From: an uncultured Lachnospiraceae bacterium
GTDB lineage: Bacteria > Bacillota > Clostridia > Lachnospirales > Lachnospiraceae
Direction of reading: 5' to 3'
DNA: 20,005 nucleotides
Assembly: GCA_910577765.1 (NCBI GenBank)
Contig: CAJTOV010000065.1
Location: 1-20,005, forward strand
Notes under the pieces: model-generated
What the model was told of the DNA's origin: nothing
The model's database searches: none
The model's input: only the letters and a program-made list of their open reading frames with translations
Shown: positions 7,960 through 13,615 of the stretch, piece after piece
Layout: every line of letters begins with the position of its first letter
Position numbering within the stretch: position 1 is the first letter of the stretch
Position numbers and translations under genes: made by a program

Positions 7960-8165
7960 GCTTCTATCCGGATGGTCTCCCCGTGATAGGTCACCACTTC
8001 CCCGCCCCGGAGCTTCTTGCCCCGCTGGTACTCCACGGCTCCGTTGACCTTCACCTGGCCATGTTCGATTGCATGCTTGGCATCCACTCCGGACTCACAG
8101 AGACCGGCAGCCTTTAAGGCCTGGCCAAGCTTGATGTATTCGTCTCTCAATTTGATTATTTCCAT
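7956..8165 (-). CDS. yaaA: S4-domain RNA-binding protein YaaA (RlbA-like)
   Basis: A 69-aa protein made almost entirely of one S4 RNA-binding fold: IKLGQALKAAGLCESGVDAK, then HAIEHGQVKVNG with the typical G-x-V-x-V-N-G turn, and a basic RGKKLRGGEVV segment. Proteins of this family are encoded between dnaN and recF throughout Bacillota and have been linked to ribosome assembly. The ATG at 8165 is followed by MEIIKLRDEYIKL. The stop overlaps the recF start (ATGA). The 73-bp gap to dnaN carries part of a repeat element. Family assignment is secure; the precise role is not established from sequence. Confidence 0.92.
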   Translation of the reverse strand: MEIIKLRDEYIKLGQALKAAGLCESGVDAKHAIEHGQVKVNGAVEYQRGKKLRGGEVVTYHGETIRIEA

Positions 8166-8198
8166 TTTTTACCTCGTTTATGCCATAGGGCAGCACTG

Positions 8199-8246
8199 GC
8201 TTCGCAGGCGTGCAGATGGCGCCCACAGCGGGTGCTGGTTACCCTG
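8199..8246 (+). repeat. Diverged half copy of the foldback repeat
   Basis: Positions 8199-8222 are identical over 24 nt to 12278-12301 in the complete repeat. Similarity continues through AGCGGGTGCTGGTTACCC, where the complete copy has AGCGAGTGCTAGTTACTC. Only the right arm is recognisable; the left side (GGGCAGCACTGG at 8188-8199) does not match the left arm but can pair with GTGCTGG to form a smaller hairpin. The element runs over the 3' end of dnaN and supplies its TAA stop. Confidence 0.8.
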
Positions 8247-9351
8247 CAATGAAATTCACCGGCAGAATCAGATAAATATAGGTCTGTTCCTTATCCCGTA
8301 TAAAGCATGGGGACTTGGGATTCATCATGTACAGCTCCACCTCTTCGTCGTCAATGACCCGCAGGGCATCCAGCAGAAACTTGGGATTAAAGGCGATCAT
8401 AATATCCTTCCCTGTCTTCTGGGCCGGAACGTCTGCGTTCATGGTGCCGAAGGAAGATTTCATTTTCATATTGATATTCTGATCCTGGACATCCAGGATC
8501 AGGGGCTTGCGGTCATTGTCCCGGACCAGGATCATGGCCCGGTCAATATTGTCCATGAAATTCCGTTTGTTCAGCTTTACCTGGGTCTCGTAATCGCTGG
8601 ACAGCATGTGGTCAATGCGGAAATATTCCCCTTCAATGAGCCTGGACACCACAACGGTCTGGTCAAACTCAAAGAGAATGTGGTTTTTACTGAAGAAGAT
8701 CAGGACTTCACTGTCATTTCCCCCTGTGAGAATCTTGCTGATCTCGGACAGGGTCTTGCCTGGGACAATGACTTTCTGGCCTTCATAGTGGTCCTTAAGG
8801 GTAATATTGCGGATGGAAATCCTGTGTCCGTCCAGGGACACAATCTTTAAAATATTGTCTTTGATTTCCAGAAGCTCCCCGCCCATCATCTTGTTGCTGT
8901 CATTGGCTGCAATGGAGAAGATGGTCTGGCGGATGGCTTCTTTTAAGCTGAACTGGGAGATACTGATGTACTGGTCCCGCTCAATATAAGGAAGATAGGA
9001 GAATTCCTCCGGGTCCCTTCCCTGGATATGGAAGGAGGAATTCTCGCATTCAATGGTGGTATTGTAACGGTCATCACAGGTGATGGTTACCGTGGATTCG
9101 TTTTCCGGCAGCTTGCGGATGATCTCATAAAACAGCTTGGACTCCAGGGCGATCCGGCCCCGTTCCAGAATGGTGCCTTCCACTTTGGTCTCAATGCCCA
9201 GTTCCATGTCATTTCCTGTCAGTTTGATCTCGCTGGCCTGGGCATCTATGAGAACGCATTCCAGAATGGACATGGTGGTCTTGGCAGCAATGGCTTTGGA
9301 TACAATATTGATGCCGTTTAATAAAGCTTCCTTTTGGAATTCCAGTTTCAT
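8239..9351 (-). CDS. dnaN: DNA polymerase III beta subunit (sliding clamp)
   Basis: A 370-aa ring-forming processivity clamp with the three-repeat DnaN fold. Recognisable are the start MKLEFQKEALLNGINIVSKAI, LECVLIDAQ, the mid-protein SLDGHRISI in the second domain, and the C-terminal AFNPKFLLDAL followed by SPCFIRDKEQTYIYLILPV. Family members commonly end soon after the MLILPVR(T) strand; here the ending is NFIAG, and the last codons and stop lie in the repeat at 8199-8246, so the C-terminus may have been altered by it. ATG at 9351 has AAGGA upstream. It follows dnaA across 254 bp of DnaA-box-rich DNA. Confidence 0.98.
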   Translation of the reverse strand: MKLEFQKEALLNGINIVSKAIAAKTTMSILECVLIDAQASEIKLTGNDMELGIETKVEGTILERGRIALESKLFYEIIRKLPENESTVTITCDDRYNTTIECENSSFHIQGRDPEEFSYLPYIERDQYISISQFSLKEAIRQTIFSIAANDSNKMMGGELLEIKDNILKIVSLDGHRISIRNITLKDHYEGQKVIVPGKTLSEISKILTGGNDSEVLIFFSKNHILFEFDQTVVVSRLIEGEYFRIDHMLSSDYETQVKLNKRNFMDNIDRAMILVRDNDRKPLILDVQDQNINMKMKSSFGTMNADVPAQKTGKDIMIAFNPKFLLDALRVIDDEEVELYMMNPKSPCFIRDKEQTYIYLILPVNFIAG

Positions 9352-9390
9352 GTTGATAATTTCCTTTCCGTCTGGTTGGCTGCTGCATAC

Positions 9391-9440
9391 AGATATAGAT
9401 AGTTAAGTTCCGTAGTAACCGTAGTAGGGGCTGTGGATTG
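9391..9440 (-). other. Candidate origin unwinding element (DnaA box, GC cluster, DnaA-trio-like tract)
   Basis: Minus strand order: DnaA box CAATCCACA (9440-9432), GC cluster GCCCC, then the near-perfect tandem CTACTACGG/TTACTACGG (9427-9410), then AT-rich AACTTAACTATCTATATCT. The B. subtilis basal unwinding system, in the same dnaA-dnaN gap, has the same order: DnaA boxes, GC cluster, then trinucleotide repeats read as 3'-GAT-5' on the loaded strand. The match is by pattern; the trio phase is interrupted by CGG triplets. Confidence 0.55.
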
Positions 9441-9618
9441 GTGTAAAAGTCCTGAAAAGCCTTAAAGTAAGCTGAAAATCATTGTGAAGCCTCCTGTGGA
9501 AAAGTTCCCGGAAAATGCTTCCGTTTGGGAGGTCTGTCCACAGGGGGCCTGGACTCCCTGGGGCAAGGCCAGGTATCCACAGCTTATCCACGGCCTGTTC
9601 ACAGGTTATTGTGGATTG
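9432..9618. other. oriC part 2: DnaA-box cluster between dnaA and dnaN
   Basis: Against TTATCCACA, boxes are visible at 9432-9440 (minus, 7/9), 9495-9503 (minus, TTTTCCACA, 8/9), 9534-9542 (plus, CTGTCCACA, 7/9), 9573-9581 (plus, GTATCCACA, 8/9), 9584-9592 (plus, TTATCCACG, 8/9) and 9610-9618 (minus, 7/9, inside the last dnaA codons). Together with the cluster upstream of dnaA this forms a bipartite origin flanking dnaA. Confidence 0.85.
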
Positions 9619-10979
9619 ATTTTCTTTTTCAGTATCTCCATGGTATTGCGCAGGGTGGGATTTTTCTGCACGTCGGCAGTGATCTTGTCAATGCCGTGTA
9701 CAATGGTGGAATGGTCCCGTCCGCCCATGGCCTTGCCGATCTCCTGGAGGGAGCTGGCAGTCATGCCGCGGCACAGGTACATGGCAATCTGGCGGGGATA
9801 GGCGATTTCCTTGTTGCGCTTCTGGGACAGGAGATCCAGAGGCGTCAGGTCGTAGTGTTCCGCCACGATCTGGATGATCAGTTCCGGGGTAATCTCTTTG
9901 GGACCTCCCGGGGAAATAATATCTTTCAGGGCTTCTTTGGTCAGTTCCAGATTGATTTCTTTATTGTTGTTCAGTTTGGAAAGTGCCACGATCTTGGTCA
10001 GGGCGCCTTCCAGTTCCCGGATGTTGGATTTGATGTTGGTGGCAATGTATTTGATGACTTCATTGTCTATGTTGTAGCCTTCAATGTCTTCCTTTTTCCG
10101 GAGAATGGCCATGCGGGTCTCATAATCCGGTGACTGGATGTCCACGGTCAGGCCCCATTCGAACCGGGAGCGGAGCCGTTCTTCCAGGGTCTCGATCTCT
10201 TTGGGCGGCTTGTCCGAGGAGATGATGATCTGTTTCTTGGATTCGTGAAGGGCATTGAAGGTATGGAAGAATTCTTCCTGGGTGCTTTCCTTGCCGATGA
10301 TAAACTGGATATCGTCAATGAGAAGCACGTCATTGTTCCGGTATTTTTCCCGGAATTCCGTGGTGGAAATATTGTTCTTGTTGCGGATGGCATCAATCAG
10401 CTCATTGGTGAATTTCTCCGAGGTTACATAGAGGACCTTTGCCTTGGAGTTGTTCTTTAATATAAAGTTGGCGATGCTGTGCATCAGGTGGGTCTTGCCA
10501 AGCCCCACGCCTCCGTAGATGAACAGGGGATTGTAGATCTCGCCTGGGGACTCGGCCACAGCCAGGGATGCGGCGTGGGCCAGGTTGTTGTTGGCGCCTA
10601 CCACGAAGGTGTCAAAGGTGTATTTGGGATTTAAGTTAGCGTTCTGCAGGGCAGCCTGGCTTACAGCCGCAGGGCTGTTCTTGATAAGCTGGTTGGTCCT
10701 GGCATGTTCACGGTCTACCTGCCCTTCCACCACAAAGTCGATTTCGCACTTGATGCCGGTGATCTCCTCAATGGAAATCTTCAGAAGAAAGCTGTATTTC
10801 TTCCGGATGTAGCCCAGAAAGTTGGCATCCGGCACCATGATCCGGATCACGTTGCCGGACTCTAAGGAGTAAATCTTTAAGGGGAGAAGCCAGGTTGCGA
10901 AAGAAACATCCGAAACGTCATGTTCTTCCTTTAAATAGTATAAGATATCATCCCATTTTTCTTTCAGTGTTTCTAACAT
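9606..10979 (-). CDS. dnaA: Chromosomal replication initiator protein DnaA
   Basis: A 457-aa initiator ATPase that binds DnaA boxes and opens the origin. Domain I covers about 1-85 (the W30 region WLLPLKI is typical). A short linker follows, then domain III AAA+ with Walker A GGVGLGKT (156-163), Walker B LLIDD (219-223) and sensor regions. Domain IV has the DNA-binding signature GGRDHSTIVHG (from residue 419). ATG at 10979 has AGGAG about 8 nt upstream. DnaA boxes near its promoter and after its stop suggest autoregulation. The gene is complete and leads the minus-strand replication operon. Confidence 0.99.
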   Translation of the reverse strand: MLETLKEKWDDILYYLKEEHDVSDVSFATWLLPLKIYSLESGNVIRIMVPDANFLGYIRKKYSFLLKISIEEITGIKCEIDFVVEGQVDREHARTNQLIKNSPAAVSQAALQNANLNPKYTFDTFVVGANNNLAHAASLAVAESPGEIYNPLFIYGGVGLGKTHLMHSIANFILKNNSKAKVLYVTSEKFTNELIDAIRNKNNISTTEFREKYRNNDVLLIDDIQFIIGKESTQEEFFHTFNALHESKKQIIISSDKPPKEIETLEERLRSRFEWGLTVDIQSPDYETRMAILRKKEDIEGYNIDNEVIKYIATNIKSNIRELEGALTKIVALSKLNNNKEINLELTKEALKDIISPGGPKEITPELIIQIVAEHYDLTPLDLLSQKRNKEIAYPRQIAMYLCRGMTASSLQEIGKAMGGRDHSTIVHGIDKITADVQKNPTLRNTMEILKKKINPQ

Positions 10980-11032
10980 AGTGTGGTCTCCTGGTGCCTG
11001 GTGGACGGGTTGCGGATAGCCTGTCTGTTATT

Positions 11033-11281
11033 TGTGGATATCTTTTCCAAAATTGTGAATAGCAGAGTAGGCCAATATTAACTTTATTGTATAACAAAAT
11101 GGCTGTTTTTTCAATGAAAATAGTAAAAGAAAGGCAGGTTCAGAATAAATATCAACATAGTTATCAACAGGTTGTGGATAAGTTGTGCATATTTTCCACA
11201 TGTGGTGGGTTGAGAATGAATGTGAAGGGGGATGGGGTGGGGGATGTGAATCTTGTGTGCTGGAAATTATTTTGTGGATGC
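11033..11281. other. oriC part 1: DnaA-box cluster upstream of dnaA
   Basis: DnaA boxes: 11033-11041 (minus, ATATCCACA, 8/9), 11054-11062 (minus, CTATTCACA, 7/9), 11161-11169 (plus, TTATCAACA, 8/9), 11173-11181 (minus, TTATCCACA, perfect), 11192-11200 (plus, TTTTCCACA, 8/9) and 11273-11281 (minus, GCATCCACA, 7/9). The intervening 11060-11160 is AT-rich. Gene orientation diverges at this point, as expected at an origin. Confidence 0.85.
11086..11114 (-). promoter_or_regulatory. dnaA promoter
   Basis: Minus strand: TTGAAA (11109-11114), 17-bp spacer, TACAAT (11086-11091). Start predicted near 11079, giving a dnaA leader of about 100 nt that contains two DnaA boxes. This is compatible with repression by DnaA. 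Confidence 0.8.
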
Positions 11282-11317
11282 ATGGTTTTCGCAGCCCTAT
11301 AAACCGTAACGTTCTAA

Positions 11318-11346
11318 GTGACAAAGAATAAAATTCATAGTATAAT
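11318..11346 (+). promoter_or_regulatory. Promoter P1 between oriC and the ECF gene
   Basis: GTGACA (11318-11323), 17-bp spacer, perfect TATAAT (11341-11346). Start predicted near 11353, 162 nt before the ECF gene. It could give a long leader or a short RNA. The inverted repeat AAAATTCATA (11330-11339) / TATGAATTTT (11388-11397) has its first arm in the spacer. Confidence 0.65.
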
Positions 11347-11373
11347 TATCTGGTCATAAAATCACGGAATGAA

Positions 11374-11410
11374 AGGTACTTAAAGTATATGAATTTTGTA
11401 CCTGTTTTAA
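11374..11410 (+). promoter_or_regulatory. Weak hairpin with U-rich tail in the P1 leader
   Basis: AGGTAC (11374-11379) pairs with GTACCT (11398-11403), followed by GTTTTAA. The stem is only 6 bp with an 18-nt loop. It might be a weak terminator or attenuator between P1 and P2. No known riboswitch class was recognised in this leader. Confidence 0.3.
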
Positions 11411-11414
11411 TACA

Positions 11415-11443
11415 TTGACAAATCCCCATATGTTATTTATGAT
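11415..11443 (+). promoter_or_regulatory. Promoter P2 of the ECF transporter gene
   Basis: Perfect -35 TTGACA (11415-11420), 17-bp spacer, TATGAT (11438-11443). Start predicted near 11450, 65 nt before the ATG. Confidence 0.8.
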
Positions 11444-11514
11444 GAATCCATACCCTATTTTTTATAACGCGCATTGTATCTTTATATTAAGAACAGTAGC
11501 AGGAGGAGTAAAAA

Positions 11515-12135
11515 ATGGAAAAAAAGAGTAAAGACACCCGTTGGCTTACCAGTGTTGCACTTATGGCGGCGATTGTGATTCTGCTGGCGAATACGCCCCT
11601 GGGCATGATCCAGCTTCCGATTATTAAGGCAACAACTGTACACATTCCGGTGATTCTTGGGGCGATTCTTCTGGGACCGGCAGCCGGAGCGGTTCTGGGG
11701 GCTGTGTTTGGGATCTGTTCCATGATCAGTAATACCATGGCGCCTACCCTGTTGTCCTTTGCATTTTCCCCCTTTATGAGTATGACAGGGATACTGGGGG
11801 CAGTGAAGGCCGTATGGATTTCCGTGGGATGCAGGATCATGATCGGCGTTGCGGCCGGGTGGGTCTGGATCGTACTGAAAAAACTGAAAATGAACCATCT
11901 GGCGGCGCTGGCCGTAACCGGGTTTACCGGGTCCATGGTAAATACGGTGTTTGTCATGGGAAGCATCTATCTGATGCTGGCCAGGGAGTATGCACAGGTG
12001 AAAAGTGTGGCTGTGGATGCGGTGTGGGGACTGGTTATGGGAACCGTAACTGCGTCCGGCATTCCGGAGGCCATCGCGGCAGCGATCCTGGTGACGCTGA
12101 TCGGCAAGGTGCTTCTGAAAGTGCTGGCAAAGTAG
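11515..12135 (+). CDS. ECF-type transporter substrate-binding (S) component, substrate unassigned
   Basis: A 206-aa hydrophobic membrane protein with about six predicted transmembrane segments, resembling S components of energy-coupling-factor vitamin transporters. After a short basic N-terminus (MEKKSKDTRW) the first membrane segment begins. The stretch ATTVHIPVILGAILLGP then a Gly/Ala-rich helix with GAVLGAVFGICS (about 41-75) recalls pantothenate-type S components. It would bind a vitamin or similar micronutrient and share an EcfA-EcfA'-EcfT module encoded elsewhere; no ATPase or T component lies here. ATG at 11515 follows AGGAGGAG. It is transcribed divergently from dnaA, from P2 and perhaps P1. 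Substrate assignment is tentative. Confidence 0.85.
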   Translation: MEKKSKDTRWLTSVALMAAIVILLANTPLGMIQLPIIKATTVHIPVILGAILLGPAAGAVLGAVFGICSMISNTMAPTLLSFAFSPFMSMTGILGAVKAVWISVGCRIMIGVAAGWVWIVLKKLKMNHLAALAVTGFTGSMVNTVFVMGSIYLMLAREYAQVKSVAVDAVWGLVMGTVTASGIPEAIAAAILVTLIGKVLLKVLAK

Positions 12136-12181
12136 GAACTGTATATTTCATTATAAAAAATTGGGTAGAAAGAAACACGCT

Positions 12182-12348
12182 CTAGTACATCGTTGCATTA
12201 ATCCCGAAGTAAATAGTGCTTGATATTCGTGTCAGCTGTGCGTCTGCGAAGCGACGGCGTAGTGGGGCCTACGGCTAGCTTCGCAGGCGTGCAGATGGCG
12301 CGGATAGCGAGTGCTAGTTACTCGGGAATTAGTGCAACGATGTACTAG
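12182..12348 (+). repeat. 167-bp foldback repeat, complete copy
   Basis: Left arm 12182-12252 and right arm 12278-12348 (71 nt each) pair along their whole length around a 25-nt loop that has its own CGTAG/CTACG stem. The outermost 16 bp (CTAGTACATCGTTGCA) are perfect. Over 70 aligned positions I count 57 Watson-Crick pairs, 10 G-U pairs (if the plus strand is RNA), 3 mismatches and one bulge per arm. The first 54 nt recur exactly at 19952-20005 and the right arm recurs partly at 8199-8246. There is no ORF, so it is a non-autonomous, MITE-like or RNA-type element. Confidence 0.9.
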
Positions 12349-12350
12349 TA

Positions 12351-12424
12351 CTGCATTGCGGAAATAATGGTGAGAAAGGTGCCGGATCTTCCAGTGCTTC
12401 ATTCACCGGATTTCCGCAAGGCAG
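12351..12424. repeat. Second hairpin directly after the foldback repeat
   Basis: CTGCATTGCGGAAA (12351-12364) pairs with TTTCCGCAAGGCAG (12411-12424), 13 of 14 positions, and a GGTGA/TCACC stem lies inside. It starts 2 bp after the foldback repeat and ends 15 bp before the next promoter. It may end upstream transcription, though only a short TGGTTTAATGG follows. Confidence 0.6.
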
Positions 12425-12439
12425 CATTGGTTTAATGGC

Positions 12440-12468
12440 TTTACATCTTTTATGGATTGCACTATAAT
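12440..12468 (+). promoter_or_regulatory. Promoter of the 63-aa gene
   Basis: TTTACA (12440-12445), 17-bp spacer, perfect TATAAT (12463-12468). Start predicted near 12475, 42 nt before the ATG at 12517. This excludes the in-frame ATG at 12457, which lies inside the promoter. Confidence 0.8.
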
Positions 12469-12516
12469 ATAGATAGAACATGGAACCGTGGTGAAATGTA
12501 TGAAAGGAGTGATCAT

Positions 12517-12708
12517 ATGCCTAACAGTGCTGAGATAATGTCTAAATCCATTGAGGATTTCGTAAAGGTGCAGAGACGCATGCTTCTGGCAAGACAGGAA
12601 AACGCACCAAAGACCTATGCCGACTTAAAGGAAGAATATATTTCTTTAAAAGTACTCCTGTCAAGTCTTGGAGTGAATGTAACAGAGCTTGATAAGATAA
12701 AAGAGTAA
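12517..12708 (+). CDS. Conserved-position small protein, 63 aa, function unknown
   Basis: I do not recognise a family. The start is ATG at 12517, with AAGGAG 7 nt upstream and a consensus promoter before it. The protein begins MPNSAEIMSKSIEDFVKVQ and ends NVTELDKIKE. It is hydrophilic, has no signal peptide, membrane segment or cysteine, and looks largely helical with charged heptad-like stretches (EDFVKVQRRMLLARQ, then YADLKEEYISLKVLLSSLG), so a small helical or coiled-coil protein is likely. It lies alone between the repeat/hairpin region and rpmH. Codon use and a strong ribosome binding site support a real gene. Proximity to the origin and ribosome genes does not establish a role. Confidence 0.75.
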   Translation: MPNSAEIMSKSIEDFVKVQRRMLLARQENAPKTYADLKEEYISLKVLLSSLGVNVTELDKIKE

Positions 12709-12727
12709 GCATTTTGCGAGAAACTAC

Positions 12728-12756
12728 TTGACGGAACCGTATATTTTCTATATAAT
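12728..12756 (+). promoter_or_regulatory. rpmH promoter
   Basis: TTGACG (12728-12733), 17-bp spacer, perfect TATAAT (12751-12756). Start predicted near 12763, giving a 65-nt leader before rpmH. It probably also drives rnpA, yidD, yidC and jag. Confidence 0.85.
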
Positions 12757-12827
12757 CGAAGGGATGTTTGATTAGAAGAACAATGTGTCAATCAGATAAT
12801 ACTTGATGACAGAGGAGGTGCAGGGAT

Positions 12828-12962
12828 ATGAAGATGACATTTCAGCCTAAGAAAAGGCAGAGAGCAAAAGTTCATGGTTTCAGGGCCAGGATGAGTACTC
12901 CGGGTGGAAGAAAGGTACTGGCAGCCAGAAGAGCCAAGGGCAGAGCCAGATTATCAGCTTAA
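12828..12962 (+). CDS. rpmH: 50S ribosomal protein L34 (bL34)
   Basis: A 44-aa, strongly basic ribosomal protein at the usual length for L34. The start MKMTFQPKKRQRAKVHGF, the central RARMSTPGGRKVLAARR and the end KGRARLSA match the family throughout. ATG at 12828 is preceded by GAGGAGGTG. It is the first gene of the conserved rpmH-rnpA-yidD-yidC-jag cluster and is separated from rnpA by a strong terminator-like hairpin, which should let L34 be made in excess of the proteins downstream. Confidence 0.97.
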   Translation: MKMTFQPKKRQRAKVHGFRARMSTPGGRKVLAARRAKGRARLSA

Positions 12963-12970
12963 GGAACCAG

Positions 12971-12998
12971 GGTCACAAGAAATTGTGGCCTTTTTTGT
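12971..12998 (+). terminator. Intrinsic terminator/attenuator between rpmH and rnpA
   Basis: Stem GGTCACAA (12971-12978) pairs with TTGTGGCC (12983-12990), 8 bp with one G-U, around a GAAA tetraloop, followed by TTTTTTGTT. It begins 8 nt after the rpmH stop. No promoter was recognised between it and rnpA, so read-through must feed the rest of the operon. Confidence 0.88.
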
Positions 12999-13031
12999 TC
13001 TATTCTGTGCTGGAAGGAGGCATTTGCCAGC

Positions 13032-13388
13032 ATGAAGAATTTTCCCAGTATCAGGAAAAACAGGGATTTCCAGGAGGTATACCATTCCGGAAAGTCCTAT
13101 GCCAACCGGCAGTTGGTAATGTATGTGAAAAAGACAGAAAGACCGGGCAACCGGATCGGCATTTCCGTCAGCAAGAAGGTGGGCAACAGCGTGGTGAGAC
13201 ACCGGCTGACCAGACTTTTGCGGGAGGCTTTCCGGCTGCATGATAACACATTGAAACAGGGGTCAGACATCGTGGTTGTGGTGCGAGCCACAGCAAAGGA
13301 AGCAGATTACAAAACAATAGAGCGTGCATTTTTGCATTTGTGCGGACTGCATAACATGGTAGAGAATCGAAGTGATGGTCATGATTAA
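13032..13388 (+). CDS. rnpA: Ribonuclease P protein component
   Basis: A 118-aa basic protein that pairs with RNase P RNA to mature tRNA 5' ends. The N-terminus MKNFPSIRKNRDFQEVY and central NRIGISVSKKVGNSVVRHRLTR are diagnostic, the latter holding the substrate/RNA-binding region in which the usual RNR reads RHR. A REAFR segment and a C-terminal helix follow. Start ATG at 13032 has AAGGAGG upstream. The stop overlaps the start of yidD by 8 bp. It lies after the rpmH attenuator. Confidence 0.96.
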   Translation: MKNFPSIRKNRDFQEVYHSGKSYANRQLVMYVKKTERPGNRIGISVSKKVGNSVVRHRLTRLLREAFRLHDNTLKQGSDIVVVVRATAKEADYKTIERAFLHLCGLHNMVENRSDGHD

Positions 13389-13596
13389 GGATATCCTGAT
13401 CCTGCTGATCCGGGGATACCAGATTTTCCTGTCCCCCATGAAGATGAACATTCACTGTATATACACACCTACGTGTTCCCAATACGCCATTGAGGCACTT
13501 CAGAAGTATGGTGTTGTGAAAGGACTATGGTTGTCCGTGAAGAGGATACTCCGGTGTCATCCATGGGCAGAAGGCGGTTATGATCCAGTTCCGTAG
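13381..13596 (+). CDS. yidD: Membrane protein insertion efficiency factor YidD
   Basis: A 71-aa protein, close to the usual length, thought to assist YidC-dependent membrane insertion. It has an N-terminal amphipathic/hydrophobic helix (ILILLIRGYQIFLSP), the cysteine motif YTPTCSQYAIEAL with the family pattern P-T-C-S-x-Y, then GVVKGLWLSVKRILRCHPW and the ending GGYDPVP. I prefer ATG at 13381 because it gives the usual short lead-in; GTG at 13372 and ATG at 13375 are in-frame alternatives adding 3 or 2 residues. It overlaps rnpA by 8 bp, suggesting translational coupling, and precedes yidC by 19 bp. Confidence 0.93.
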   Translation: MIKDILILLIRGYQIFLSPMKMNIHCIYTPTCSQYAIEALQKYGVVKGLWLSVKRILRCHPWAEGGYDPVP

Positions 13597-13615
13597 CTTA
13601 TGAGGAGGTAACAGA

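Noticed and set aside
12182..12348. Foldback repeat considered as an insertion sequence remnant with transposase
   Set aside because: At 167 bp it has no coding capacity and no transposase lies in the window. At most it is a non-autonomous element mobilised in trans.
12457..12516. Longer start for the 63-aa gene at 12457
   Set aside because: The consensus -10 (12463-12468) lies downstream of this ATG, so the mRNA would start after it. ATG at 12517 has the ribosome binding site.
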